A stretch of 64,000 bases of DNA. Origin: Trochalopteron elliotii (Eukaryota; Chordata; Aves; Passeriformes; Leiothrichidae). Made by a program: the position numbers and the translations under genes. The stretch is from NCBI GenBank assembly GCA_024734555.1, contig JANPWX010000054.1, positions 4,190,287-4,254,286 of the forward strand, given 5' to 3'. Below are positions 36,761 through 50,626 of the stretch, piece after piece. Under the pieces are notes generated by a model that was given only the letters and a program-made list of their open reading frames with translations, had not been told where the DNA came from and ran no database searches. Every line of letters begins with the position of its first letter. Within the stretch, counting starts at the first letter, position 1.

Positions 36761-39700
36761 TACAGGGATCTAAAGAAATGGTAAGCAGTCTGTTCTTAAT
36801 AGATGTGACATGCTTATTTCTTTAGCGTTCAGGAAGAAATCTCACAGATAGAGGAACAAACTGGGAGCAACAACAAAAACAACATGGGAAAAGGAACCAG
36901 GAATGTAAGGCTAAATGCAGATCAACCCATCCATACAAGCTCTTGGACCTCAGCTGCTGTTATACCCATATGCCTAATGGTGGTGATTTATGCCAACTGA
37001 AGTATTGGCCCATGGTACTGAAGAGTGCTAGGTAAACTAATGAAATGGAGATGTTTAACCTAGTATTTTTTTTTTTCAAATAAAGTAAAGAATTTAATCT
37101 AACCACAGCTGGATGTTCACTCAATTTTAACATTCAGATTTTATACAGACCATTGCTGAGAACCAGCTATACTCAAGGGACTCCCTTGCCCTGATTCCCC
37201 TTCCTCCTTTGGGTTGATAACACAAGGTTTAATTTATTTCTTTGGAAAGGACCATTTTAAGGTCCCAAGTTGCAGGATTCTGTGGTCACAGGGTGAGGGG
37301 TTCCTACGCTTGCCACTAGGCCTGGCGCCACATGACCCAATGAAACGAGAAAATTGTATTCTCACGAGTATTCTCTGTGAGCTCTGACAAGCACCCACAA
37401 GGCAAGTAAAAGGAAAGGTTTTGCTGTCTGTCTCAGGCACTTCACAGCCACTGGCAAATTGCAGCAATCATCAGCTCCTACTTTATTGGTATTCAGGACC
37501 TGTCACCATTCCCCCAGCCTCTAATGCAGGATACAATCTGCCATTTAGCCACCACAGTGGAGCATGTTTCTCAAGCCATTACAGTGAGCTCTCAAGGCAA
37601 AGGGAAAGTCGCCTCATGAATACTAACACAGCCCTGTCATATTGACCTGTCTGTGTTCCTGTAACCCAAGAAGAAAAAAACCCTTACCCTCCAGGCATCT
37701 ATTCACCACGTCACGTTTTCTTTTTGAAAGCTTTTCAAGGTAAGACATCCAATTTACTGCCACTTCTCTCTCTGAAACCTGATAAGAACTGATAAAATTA
37801 CCAGGCACAAAGGCTCCCATGAAATATTCCTATTTCTCAGCACACACAGGAGTTATGCAAGAACAAACAGTTCTCGGCGAAAGTGTCACATTGTGGGGGA
37901 CATCACGATCGTTTGGGAAGCAATGAAAAAAGGAAAGCTGCATTTGATAAAACCACCATACCTCATGCAATAAAGGGCTCTACAGGAATCTGGTCAAAGG
38001 CACCTGCACCTGGATTCACAACGTTCTGTCAGTCTAAATTTAAGCAGATAGAGTATTTTTTCCTTCAAAGACATCAAAGCAATTGGCAAAGCACTAGCTG
38101 TCACAATAGTCCTGGGAAAAATGCATTATCTCCACCTTAACACAGTGAGAAACTCTGGTAATGAAAGGTTCAAGCTATCAAAGAGTGAGGGTGGAAGGCA
38201 TAGAGCTGGTATCCTGAATCTATCCTTTTCTGCCTGCTAAAGTATTTTTTTTCTTTTTTAACTCATTTTTGAACAAAATAACTCCTTTCATGCCTGGGGA
38301 CTCTGAAAAAGTCTGTTCTTAAGTGTGTCTACATTTGCTACTCAGAAGCTGGAAGCATCAAATGTTCTGCAAAACACAACATGAAAGGCAAGATTGTTCC
38401 CATGGTCAGTTGCAGTGGGCACAAATAACGGTTGCAGGGAGACATATTTTAGACAAAGTGTTGGATTTGAATTATTTTTTTACCCAAAGATTTAAGAAAA
38501 ATTCTGGATGCTTTTATCAAGTTAGGCATCACATTCCAAGGGCTGTGATGCTGGAACCTGAGATATCTGCATTTCCTTCTCCCATGGTCCTCACAGCCCA
38601 GAGGTGGGACTCTGTTGTGAAACTGAGTCCAGGAGTGTAATTCCAAAGAAATTCCATTTTTCCTTTGACTGTTGGGGGTAGTTTGTGTCCCCAGAGCTCA
38701 GAATGCCTACAAAAGGTCAGAGGTGAGAATTGGCAGAACAGTGTAGGGCAGCTTTGGTTTAATTATAATGTCATACTCATAAACCATAATATATACTGGA
38801 TTCTGAAGGCCTTTTTAGCACAGGGGATATTATTTATATGGTTTTGCTGATGAAGTTGCATGGAAAGCATGCCTGAAAATCGAATGCATTGGCATTGTTA
38901 ATACAATTAATACTTTTGGTTTTCCCACAACTGGTCAGGATTTGATATTGGTTTTCCTGCAGATGTATAACTTACTTTATGCACACTGCTTTAAATCAGC
39001 TTGGTTAAGATAAAAGACAGGCTTTGAACTGAGCCAAACTTCATGTATGGCTCCTGGCAAAAAACCCCAAACTTCTGCTTGCTCTGGCTATGTACGCTGA
39101 CCCAGGTTTGAACACTCCTGAGCCGTTTGGTCATCAGTAAAAGAAAAAGAGCAGCTATGAAATCTGAATAATTTCTTCAAAGTTTGGATATGGGACCCTT
39201 ATTCAGATTCATCTCTAATTCCTGAATACTGCTTGATATATCCTTGCACTGAAATACACAGTAAACACTAAATTAATTTTGGAACTCATTAAAGTCTTTA
39301 TAAAAAGCAATGAGAAAAGTCATGTTTTTATGAAGGACAAGATGGGCATCAGTCTGTGTTGGAACTGCTCTCCTAAGCAAGCCTGGTGTGACTTTGCAAA
39401 GGCATCCTCCTGTTTCCAGGCAACCAGGGCTGTGCTCCTGCCTCTTAAATTGTAACCATCATTGCACTTTGCTTATTAATTCTTCAGGAAATGGAGGAAA
39501 GTTTCCATTTCTTTTGATGGCTAATGTATTTTATGGTTCATGAAACAGCCCTGGATTTGGTAGTTTCTATTTAGAAGCAGCTCAGACTAAAGTGAAAGAG
39601 CCATCCAGGACTTCGAGGTCGTGGGAGGATAACAAAGTTCTGCCTGCTGCAACTATGAGAGCTTGGAAAACATTTTCAGATTTTTTTTTTTCCCATGAAG

Positions 39701-41400
39701 AAAAAGAATGTCCAAGTACTTGGATTGACTGAACAGCTTTGCTAATGTTTAATCAGATAGCTTCTGGAAGAAACTCTACTGGGAAAAAAACTCCACACCA
39801 CTATGAAATGAAGATGTTTGGTTTGATGCCTCCAAGATGAGAGATTTAATTCTTTTTCTATCTTAAAGCATTTCTTGCTTTGAAGGTAACAGAAATTTTA
39901 GCTTAAATTTGGCAATGATTTAATTTGAAGAAAATGCTTAACTCATTCTGAAATGTTTATACTTACATATATTATTTAATATTAATTTAAAGACAGCAAG
40001 AGAGAGCAAATTTGGCTCTTACACAAATCCCTATCATTCCCATACTGGAAACACTCTTCTACTTTTATTTTAGGCAATTAATTTTTGCTTTCTTCTCATG
40101 ACAACACCATTGCCCTGTACGAAATAAGGTAATTTGAATAAAGAAGTACCATTATTTTGTAGGAGGGAAGGAAGGAGACCAACATTTGGAACAGATGCCC
40201 AGATACCCCATTTAGATGATCTATTAAAGTACTTTCAGTTTTGCAATACAGCAGCTAAGAGCTAAGTGACTTCATTACAGCTCAGGATTATGAGTAACTG
40301 GAATAGGGACCAAGTCTCCAGAGCCCCCTTTGGAGCCTATAAGGTGTTGTGCAAAACTTACTTACCTTAGAAATCACCTGTTTTTATTTATCAGGATGCA
40401 TAAAGACTTCAATTTTTATTGCAATTTGGGAGCAATGCAGAATGTTTTACTATCAAAACTAAAACTGCATGTTTGCTTACAATCACATCTTCTTTGTGCT
40501 TTATTTCATTAAATAACCTCGATTTTCAGGGATGGGAACAGAGGGCAAACCATACTGCACACAGTGATTTTTTTTTGATGGTTTTCTAACCTTGGAATGA
40601 TTGAGAGCTACATAAAGAAGTGGCACAAAAACTTAGGGCAAACAAATACATTTTAAATTCCATGTCTCAGTTGGCTACACCCCTTGCTCACAAGCAATGA
40701 AGATTCAAGGAAGACACTGGGAAGGGGCAGCTCAGGAGAGCACCTGCTAATTGATGATACCAGTTTTCAGCAGACTTTAAATCCATGGAGAGAGAAATGT
40801 AAACAGACTAACAAAGAACAAATGTAGAACCAACTCATCATCTGGTGTAAATCAGAATATTCCTACTGAAGAAGAATACATACATGACTTATGCCTTGTA
40901 AAATATCTGACATGGAAACATAGTCTCAAGGAGATACATGCTCTGAGAGAACACTTGCTGGAGAGATTTACAGCAGGAAAAGACATTCTGTTTTAATCTA
41001 ATACAAAGATCCAGTTAAACCATTTTTCAGTGACATTTCAGTTTTATAATTACTGAGTTGTGCTTTGCACATGCTTACATGAAAAATAAAATAAAAGCTA
41101 ATTTTAGAGTCCTCAATCAAGCCTGCAGTTAGTCCTAAATCTTTATGAGCAGCTCCAGTTATTATCTTCTATTTTTAAAATATTTTGATTGATTTTCCTA
41201 TTCTAAAGAACTAAACTGTAAATCATTTCTGCTGCTTCCAAAGATTTTTCTTTTAATCAGTAAGAAACAAATGAGCTCTAATACAAAGACAGAGAGGAAA
41301 AAAAATCACGGAGTAAGACCAAGTTCTCCCAGTTACTGAAAATTTCTGCCTGGAGAAAGCAGTCCACATTGTCAAATTGCTCAATATGGCTCTTTTTCTG
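36761..41400. other. Non-coding A/T-rich DNA
   Basis: No gene and no clear mobile element. Frames are at most 105 codons (38323-38640, plus). T11 runs occur at 37066-37076 and 39681-39691. Nothing else stands out. Confidence 0.65.
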
Positions 41401-42000
41401 AAATAATGCTACTTCTCCAATGTTCCTCACTCATACTCTTGTAGGCTATCATATCTGTCACAGTAATAGCTGACAGCCTTGGCCAGCAAGGCACGTGGAG
41501 CTGGTGCCAAGGCATATTTATCCCTCTTGTGGCCAGCACATGGATATAAGCCTGGGACTGCAGAACAGACCCCTGCAGTGGTGGGCATCCCTGCAGAACT
41601 GGGCATGTCGTGTGCAGTAGCTGTGGGACTGCTGTGCCCTGCTGAGAACACCCCTAATGAGCCCTGACCCACCTGCACACAGGAACAAACACAGCAAGAA
41701 ATGGTTTGATGCTCCCTGAAGTCCTTGTTTGGTTCCCCAGTGAAAACCAGTCGTGAAGAGGGTGCTGGGGGTCCTAATGACCTTGGCCACAGGTGTGATG
41801 GGAGACAAATCCCATCCCCAGGGAGAAGCAGGCAGTGGTCCTCAGCTGGGCCAGCTGAGAGGCTCTCAGCAGACCTGCTCTGGCTGCTCCTCAACACACA
41901 CATTTTGAGGGACAACAAGGGTGGAAAGACAGGCACCTCCAGGAAGGAGTTAAGGGGTACAAGCTGTCTGGGATCTTGTGAGTTCCAGTGAAAATGCTGC
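41401..42000. other. GC-rich patch, open on both strands, no recognised gene
   Basis: A 169-codon minus-strand frame (41427-41936) overlaps a 96-codon minus frame (41518-41808) and 62- and 88-codon plus frames. As at 12.1-12.8 kb, raised G+C explains the absence of stops. The long frame is rich in Ser, Pro, Ala and Cys with no domain or signal. A 19-bp palindrome lies at 41841-41859. An LTR or other old element is possible but I cannot identify it. Confidence 0.45.
41841..41859. repeat. GC-rich 19-bp palindrome
   Basis: CTCAGCTGG, G, CCAGCTGAG: exact 9-bp arms, each carrying a CAGCTG E-box. Near chance level by length, but the paired E-boxes are notable. Confidence 0.92.
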
Positions 42001-45000
42001 TGAGGATATTATTTCTCTCTCAGGCTGATTTATTTATATATTTTTAAACACCATTACCCACTGTTTAACACTTTCTCAGCTTTGCACAGGTGCCAGGCAG
42101 AGACCCACTACTTCAGCTGCAGTCTCTGTCACCATCCACTAGCACAGCCTCCAATTTTGCTATTCTAGCCAATAGAACAAAAAGTTGCTTGTAAGAGAAA
42201 GGTAAATATTACCAAATCAGGCCATCTGTAAGGCCATCATGTAACTCCATGCAGCATTACAGAAGTTTTTGCTGCCACCTTGCAGTCGGACACTTTCTGG
42301 GAGGATGAAGAATGCTTTAGGCTCTTGCTTGCTCTGTTGTGGTACACATTGTCCTGGTACAATCCAGTGCTTGTAATGGGAGAGACCAAAGGGAAAAATA
42401 CATAAATCACTGAGCATTGTTCTTTCCCCTGTCCCAAGGGGGCACCTCTCACATCTGCCATGGCACCTCACACTGTTCCCCTCCCACATTTACCATGGCA
42501 TGGAGGCTTCCCATGCCTTGTGTCACCAAAGAATTATAGATTTGGGCCCTATATTCTTTAGCAAGTCCTAAAGGCACAGAAATCTTTAGCTGCCTATCAT
42601 CACTAGAAAGCTGAAGTGTCCCCAGAGTGTTTTGGGCTGGAAAGAAGGAGTCACAACCCTGCCCTTCCCCCCCCAAACCCCATTAAGCTGAAGCACTGAA
42701 GCTAGTTTTCATCTCATTTTGAGATTTTCACTTGGGCTATTTCAATTTATAAACCTCCAATTTTTAAAAAAAGTACCTATAAGTCCACATTCCCTTTCCA
42801 CTGTGTCAGCTGAATACCTGACAGATGTTAAACATTATTTGCTCTTTAGCTTTCTACTTTGCCTAGTTTATTCCAACCTATGAAGCCTCAAGAACATAAA
42901 ACATCATAAAAATAAACAGCACCAGTAGCAAACCTGTCATTCTTAAGCAGAACATTCACCTCATTAAACTACAGAATTTCCAAAACCACTGAAATGCAAT
43001 TTTTATACAAAGAGCAGGACCTTCTCCATTAATGAAGAGGAATGTGGAGAACCTTCTCGCCTAGATCATTAATGTCAGTCATTCTGCCATGGATTTGCAT
43101 CAGAGACAATGAGGAAAGATGTGACCTCTTCTTGGGCAAATCTGATGAGTGCATGAACACAATTCTGGGACACTCACACCTCCTGCAGCAAATCAGGTTA
43201 TGCACTGTTGGAACCTGTAACCAGCATGATCACAGCAAGGGTGACAGGGCTTTGCAGGAACAGGGGCACATTAGTGTTCCCATGTGTTGGACCATTATTT
43301 GCTCGAAGTGTCAGAAAATGGGGATACAGGAGTAATGTGCACAAGTTAACTACCTGGAACCAGTAAGAGACAAGAAGCTATGCTTGCCTTCTCCTCCTCT
43401 GGCTAAGCTGTACAGCTGTGAATTGATAATGAAGCCCTTAAAATTGAAGAGCAGCTGGATTTGATTCTGGAACAATCCCCATACCCAGCAGCATTCCATC
43501 ACCTTGCCTGTAAGTAGGAGGCAGATAAAAAACCCAGACAAATCTTGGGACTGAATGCAAGGGGGAAGAGCTGGCTGGCTTACATCAACGGATGGAGAGC
43601 CATCTGAGGGAACAGCTTCTTTTCCTTGGAGTTCAGAGTGGTTTTGCAATCTGTGAGTGTGCCTGCATGTGCCAAAATGCTCTGTTAATGTTACTCCAAA
43701 CAGGATACACATTGCCTGGAACATTCAGCCTCGTGCAAGATCACTGTCCCATGTGCTTATGCTTGAGTCACAGAGGAAGAGAATGATGCTTTTTGGGTGA
43801 CAGCATCCCAAATGAGCTCCTCAGACTCACCATAACAAACGTGCCTATTGAGGATTGGCTCCTGTCATTAAAATTGCAGTCATGTTCTGGGTTCATCCTC
43901 AACTGCTTGTTGCTTCCTGATGATTCCTTGTGTGAGACAAGCTCCAATCCGTGTGGCAGCATGAATCATAATTCACTGTGCACTTTATCCTCTGAGGCTT
44001 GTTTTTTTAATTCCACACATCCTTGCTTTTACTCTCTCCTAGAGGTTTAAGGACTTTTTATTCCTTAGGGTTGAAGATGAAGGTTTGAACCCCCAAACTC
44101 ATTGCAGACATTATAAGTTCAACAGCAAGAAATGAAATACAACTTATTTTACTGATTCAGAGATTTAAATTCATTCAGCTTCCTTCATAAAACAAGCTGA
44201 GCAAAGAGCCAAGTGACAGCCATTGAAAAATACCTTAATTTGTGATAATGTGAAAAATATAATGAGCTGTAGAAGCTGTGCCTGAAGTTCCCTGGGATTA
44301 GGACCAGAGAGGCATTGTGTCCCTCCCAAAATGCTAAATAGTGAGGCTGAAGCCCATGTGTTTTTCCCTACATACAACAGATCATCTTCTTAGTCCTTTT
44401 GGAACCAGAAAGTGACTTGAGAAACCACTGTCAGTTAACAGTTATATCCAAGAGTGTCAGACTCTTGACCTGGACTAGTAAATAACATAAAGAAGACATT
44501 TCTGTGTCAAGATTCCCTCATGATAACACAAAGACAACCTGCATGCATTTAGTTTTTCTCTTGAGGAATAGGACACTAGCTCTTGCTGAATTTGCTGGTG
44601 TTCCTACATGTTGCAGACTTGTTCAAAGTTAGGTTTCATCTCCTACTGCTGGCACAATCTCTTCTTGTCCCTATTGGCTCTATTTCCATCTCCTCTCTTG
44701 TTCTAACTGCAGCCTCTTGCACCCTGACACCACAGACTCAGCTTTCTCACCCACCACTGTATTTTCCCACTCTTTTTTTTAGAAGTTAGAGGGATGATGT
44801 TGAATGATGCTGCTCTTTGGCTCTGAAGCAAGAATTATCCCATTTAGTGTCTTACAGTGACTCTCTGGCTTTGTTTGAGACTGGTCTTCGGACTCCTACA
44901 GGAACTTGCCCTTGTTATTTTCTGCATTTTTCCTGTCACCTCAATGTGCTATGTGGGAAACCTGGAAAAGTTTCTTCCACCTGGGAAAACATGCAGCTTT

Positions 45001-45180
45001 CTGGGCAAGACACCACAAGTCTGTCAAAAGTCATGAGCTTTACACTGAGGGCCTGCTTTATTGAGAATGTAAAGATTTTGTCTCTTGGTCCTTTACTATG
45101 CCCCACATTTTGCCACATTCCAAGGAAGAGAATTCTCTCTATATCAAAAGTTTCCATGTGACAATTATGTGGCTGTCCCA
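42001..45180. other. Non-coding DNA with a G-quadruplex motif
   Basis: No gene is supported. Frames of 90-124 codons (for example 43350-43724 minus, 43042-43335 plus, 44817-45161 plus) overlap frames on the opposite strand and show no motif. The G-rich motif at 42657-42681 is listed separately. A 12-bp palindrome AGCTGTACAGCT lies at 43406-43417. Confidence 0.6.
42657..42681 (-). other. Canonical G-quadruplex motif (minus strand)
   Basis: On the minus strand the tracts read G4, TTT, G8, AA, G3, CA, G3, which satisfies the usual four-tract G3+N1-7 rule with very short loops. Short loops favour stable quadruplexes. This is the only canonical four-tract motif I found in the window. Confidence 0.85.
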
Positions 45181-46200
45181 TCCTTCCCCTTCTGCAGTGA
45201 CAGAAATGCTGCCTCTGGTCACCTTGTGTCCTTTACACGGCCCCGTGTCCCTGCTGACTCTGTGTGCAAGGAGAAGGGCACGTTCCTGCAGCTGTGTCCC
45301 TTTAGAAGCCAGCACAGTGCAGAGGGAAGGGCTGGAAGCCCACTGAGCCAAACTGCCTTTCCCCACTGCCACAACCACACGTGTTCCTTCTCGAGTCACA
45401 GACAAGTGAAAAGAGGACAACGACCTCAACTCTTTCTTAGGCTGCCTGACTGAAATATGCGATTTGAGGTTGAGAAGGACCCTCAAGGTTTGGGACAGGT
45501 TTTCTCAGGGCACATCATAGGTTTGCAAGACATGACTCTAATATCATTCAGTGAGTTAAAAATGCAGAGAAAAAATAGCAAAGAAATCAACTTTACTCTG
45601 GACCTTCATGATGTGCACCCCTGACTGTAATTAAAAGAAACAGCTGATGCCTTCTGCCCACTCATCTAACAGCATCTCTCCCCAAAACCACACACAGCCC
45701 TGCAGCCTCAGAGCAGGGCTTGCAGCCCAGATGGCTGCTCTGCTCCCAGCCTCAGGGAAGTGCCAAACCCATGTTTGACTTAGACCTGTCGATTTACATT
45801 AAACACCTCAAGAGGAACATGGTTAATGGCGAAAAAAGAAATAGAGCCAAAAACAGCTGAGAGAGCAAATGAGAACAAGCTCAAAACATGAGACGTGGAG
45901 TTAAACCAGGACAGACAGAAATGGAGAGGAAAGAGGTAACAGCCAGGACACCTGACCAGAGTGCCAACAGTCAAGGGAGGGATGGCACCTGCCAGCAGCA
46001 GCAGCACTTCCAGTTCCCACAAGTGGAAGAGGGCAGCTGAAATACATGTCCAGGGGCTGGCTGAGAAACCTCCCTGCCCAAATTACTTTCTTGCTCTGTA
46101 GTTTCTCTTCCAATTATCATGTGAGTGCAGAGCTCTTTGTTACAGCAGGCTGGTAATATCACCACATATCCTTCCTCACCCAATGTCTACTTAGCCTGAC
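45181..46200. other. GC-richer non-coding patch
   Basis: Overlapping frames on both strands (122 codons plus at 45085-45453 and 115 codons minus at 45139-45486) are mutually exclusive and featureless. A GC-rich hairpin lies at 45696-45720. A stretch at about 45455-45490 faintly recalls antisense CR1 but is not convincing. Confidence 0.5.
45696..45720. repeat. GC-rich 8-bp hairpin, 9-nt loop
   Basis: AGCCCTGC (45696-45703) and GCAGGGCT (45713-45720) are exact complements around a 9-nt loop. Chance-level length. Confidence 0.9.
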
Positions 46201-49132
46201 CACCTCTAGGCCACAATCTATTGACTTGAAGCAGGGTCAGGTCTTACAGCTCTCTGCGATTGATGAACTCCATTCAGCTGCATAATTTGAACTGAAGATT
46301 TTGCCTTTTTACATGTAAATATCCCAGCAAACCAATTCCCTCTTCTAGGCTGAGAATTAGAGTTCATATGGTCAGCATGTGGGACTACCTGCAGCACAAA
46401 GAAATCTATCACCAATTACAAGAAATACTGAGGAAGAGTGTTATACAATGATCCAGGGTAAGAAAGAAGGGCAGAATATACCTGCTAATAGAGGAATAGT
46501 TACAAGACATTGTGCTCCTGCTCTGGTCACTCTACATTTTGCATAGTTGGTGAAAAACCCACTTTTCAAGGAACAATAGTGTTTTTGCTGAGTTTTCTCA
46601 AGTTCAGCCATTATTTTACAGTGCTCTGAGGTGTGTATGTGACAATAGCCACTACCTATGACAATAAAACGTAACATTTCTTATTAAGTATTACAGTGAA
46701 GTGAGTATAAGGGAGGTAATAAATATGATATACATATGGGGAGTAAAAGCAGAAACCAGGAAAAGCAAGAGGAGGGAAAACATAGCTCCAAAGACATCAG
46801 TTTTGAAAGCTTGCTTACTTTCTTTCTGTGCCTCTGAGATGCTGGGATTTGTTTGGGTACCCCTCAGTGTTGTGCCAAACTCAGCTAAAATAGATCCCAT
46901 TCATTTCTGTCTATGCCTTACTCCTGATCCCCAGGCAGTTTTTCAGCAAGCCACACAGCTCACCAACAAATCTGACACTGCCAGGGCATTTGAAAACCTA
47001 CCCACTGTACAACAAATAGCTGTTCTGCTTCCAGAAAGGCCAAACAGGCCTGTGATTGCAATTGTTATGCAATTACTGTGATTGCAGCTTTGCTGGACAT
47101 TTTGCTGAAATGTCTCTGATAATCAGTGAGGAACAGAACTGACTTTTCACAAGTGCCAATATCATCCATTTAGGACTTGGAGTCTGTCTCTATCAACAAG
47201 GCAGGTAACGTTCTGCGCTCATATTCTGCCACCTGCAGTATTTATTCATTCCCAGTCTGAACCACAAAGACAAATCTGTTCCAACAATGCTGTAGAGCAA
47301 CCAAATCTTTAAGGAAGAAATAGCCTGGCTGTAGGCCAGACTCCTCTAATTAGCCTGCACAGAGCACACACTAAAAAAGTCACCTAATTAGACACATGGT
47401 GAAACTAAAGCTCACACTGCTCAACACCACACAAAAACTCCACCGTTCTCTGCTTACACTCAGCACATTCATAAAAGATGCAAAATACATTCAACTTCAA
47501 AATGCAAGTGGAAAATCCCTGTAAGGCGTGTAGGTATTTGGAAGATGTGCATGAAAGAAGAATGGAGAGAGTTGGCTTTGTCACATCCTTGGGAGTCTCT
47601 TTAGGAAGCACTTTGCAAAATGTCTCTGCGTGTTTGGCGGCTGTTGTGCTGGAGGGGTGGGGAGAAAACACACAGTCCCTGGTGGTCCACCTGCTTCCTT
47701 TTAGGCCCTGCTGCCTCAGGCTCTGGGATTGGTAATTACTTTATGCAGTCAGCACCAGTTGTCGCCTGTTTCATGGTTTTCTCCTTCATGACTGGTGATT
47801 TGTACCTGTCAACATAATGGCATCAGCAGGTGCAGCCACGGTGGGTGCCAAACTGAACCTGGAACTGTGACAATGATTCCAGCAGCTCATTTCAGGGACT
47901 CGATGGTCTCATTTTTTCTAACTGCTCTGAAAATGTGCCCTGTTCCCAAACTGGCAAATCCGCTGTTGTGGAAGTTTTTATGCACTGAGTATGACACATA
48001 CATTTCTTCCTTAACATCAATAACCCTGCTAGGGGTTCTAAAGTCCTCAGCAAAAGAAGAGCCACACTATCACATCAACTATTGTGATGGATACTTTCTT
48101 CAAGGGCATTGGTAAAAACCTGATCTTTAATACTTAAAGATGGAATCAAGGTTTCAAATGCTTAAGGGACAGTGGTCACCACACTCTAGTTCTTCTTCCC
48201 ATCACAATACACAGTGCAATTCTCAAACTAGTGAAAAGTTTCACTATTTCCCACTTCAGATGTCCACCTGGTCATGCTGTACACTAGTTCATATGATGTA
48301 AGGAAGAAGAAATATAGTAGCATTCATGTCTATTTCTCAAACATCTATGGGAATATATTATTAAAAGTCCACAAAAAATACAATGTAATGAGCTTTTTCA
48401 TTTTCACAAAAACTAATGATCTGGATATTTGACTGTTTTTCTCCTATTTTATTCTACTTGGAGCCTTTGTAAATATTTTTATTTAGCACTTTCATTGTCA
48501 CCCTATCATTAAAACCTTGCAAAAAACATCAGAAAAATAAAAAGCAAGCAGAAATTCCAAACTAGCAGCTGGACTCCAGGAGACAAATCTGTTAAGTGAA
48601 CACTAATTATTTTGCAACTTGCAACAGAATTTATCAAGAATGTGAAAACACCATGCTAAACAGCATAATTGCTTAAGGTTTTCTGGTTATATGCACCAGA
48701 TAAACCCCATTATGTCTCAAGCAGAGTACTCAGCCATCTATTTCTAGTGTGTTCTTCAGTGCCATTGCTCTCTACTGTGCTGAAAATTTGGCAATCCAGA
48801 AGTGATGCAAATGCCCTTCGCACAAGGATGAATTTTACTCAAGATAAGGAAAAATGGCCTGCCGTAACTACTCGAATTATAATTTCCAGAAGCTTAGACA
48901 TACCACAAGAGGCAATGCAAAGCAGGAGCCTTGAGGTTTCTCATTTCTCTAGCATCTGCAGCATGTCATGGTGATACAACAAAGTTCACAGTGCTAAAGA
49001 AAATTCCAAAAAAAAGCCTCTGCCTTTATTAATCTCTTAAGCTTCCCAAATTTGTCTACTCCTACTCCTTTATTATTGCACTTTAATATTTGCCTCTGCT
49101 CATACTCTAAAGCCTCTTGGAAAGGTGGACTC

Positions 49133-49150
49133 TATTTATTTATTTATTTA
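49133..49150. repeat. (TATT)n tetranucleotide repeat
   Basis: About 4.5 perfect TATT units. Confidence 0.95.
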
Positions 49151-50605
49151 AACACCTTGTCTACATTTGAGGAAGCTGTGAAGAAGCCAAATTGGCTACT
49201 GCCAAATACAGACGGAACTGTTTCAAAATCTGAGGATTGTGTGGTTTTTTTCTCTTGAAACACTTAACAGTATAGCTGGTAGTGACATTCGGGATGACAA
49301 GGTAAGAAATTTAACACCAGCAATCACATCTTGTGGGTTGGAGGATTCGAAACAAGCATTTTGGAGCATTAAGAGATTACTGATCACAGACAGGAAGGCC
49401 CATCCCACTGTCTCTTCCATTTTAGCTGATTCCTTCTCACTTGACATGTTCCACGATGTGGGATCTGGTGGTACACTAGTTCTTTGACTGCAGAAAGTAC
49501 TACTGAAAATCTTTGTTGTGCTTGAACCAAATTCACTCACAGCAATAAAACTTAAAACTAGACACTGTTTGCAGTTTTAAACAATGGGATACTTTGTTTT
49601 CTACACCATTTTGCAACTTTGTGCCTAGGCTTCCAGTTTGTCAGCCCATCACTGGATTTACTTTAACTCACACGGTGAGAAAAACTGTGGCAGAAATATC
49701 AGCCTGCAGCCTCTGTAAGTCTGCAACTGGCTTCACCTAATGACTCATAAACACATATACACTGACTATTTTCCAAGCACCACCAAATGGAATGTCATAA
49801 AACCCTTGCCCTTTATTCTCAGTGTTTCTGAAGCACAGTACCACAAGAAAATTCCACTGTCTCAGAGTTTTGCTGCTCAACCCAGACAAGTTATTTATCT
49901 ACTGGCAGGCTTGGGAGGGCAGCTATTTTCTTAGACAGAACACAGACATATGACACCTTTTTGAAAGAAGATAGTGTCAGACTACAATCATGATTATTTT
50001 CCTTTAATAAGATGTATTTTTTAGCTGGTTTAAAGTAACAGGGTAGCTCCAGGATTCATCAAAGGCCTTTTTACAGTGCATTTTCACAGAACTCTGATTC
50101 TTTTTCAAGAGGCACCCCTATGAATGCTGCAGGAAAGCTAGAAGAGAAAGACAAGGCTGATACAGTTCCTTTTTTCCTTTTTCTCTGCTTAGCACAGAAT
50201 CTCTAATCATAGTTTTTAAACATCTGTGGCTGAATTTACTGCTACTAAAAAAGCAATGGTAATGAAAAGAGCCATAGCCAAAGTGTGTGGGATATGTCTA
50301 TGTAGGGTCCTGTTACTCTCAGCCTTATCTTATCACAATTCTTGATTTCTGCTGCCTATTGAGAATTCCATGGCTTACTTTTCCAAAGCTCTTGACACAA
50401 TCATACTGAAGGACTTTGTCATCCTACTGATTATCTTTGGGCTGTTGTTATAAAACTGCTCTACGTTAACTTTGAGAACTTGCTGTTCAAAGTCACATAA
50501 TTATTTTGGGCTTAGGGTTTCTTGTTCTTCTTTTCTGCATTTGCTCAGCTTCTGTCCCAGGTGTGTCCTAGTCCCTGACTGACGTTCTATGGTCATGATG
50601 TTTTA

Positions 50606-50626
50606 TGACAACAGACACTGTTGTCA
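50606..50626. repeat. 9-bp hairpin, 3-nt loop
   Basis: TGACAACAG, ACA, CTGTTGTCA: exact 9-bp stem. Near chance level. The sequence CAACAG/CTGTTG recurs in the hairpin at 60014-60034. Confidence 0.9.

Noticed and set aside
44081..44105. Minus-strand GGTTCAAACC-like tRNA B box
   Set aside because: The flanking bases do not form a T-arm stem and no A box or acceptor stem is seen.
45455..45490. CR1-like antisense segment (GGTTGAGAAGGACCCTCAAG)
   Set aside because: Only about 30 bp align loosely with the CR1 tail and the continuation does not match.
46701..47081. 126-codon plus-strand open frame
   Set aside because: Opposing frame on the minus strand, no recognised motif, no promoter or splice context.
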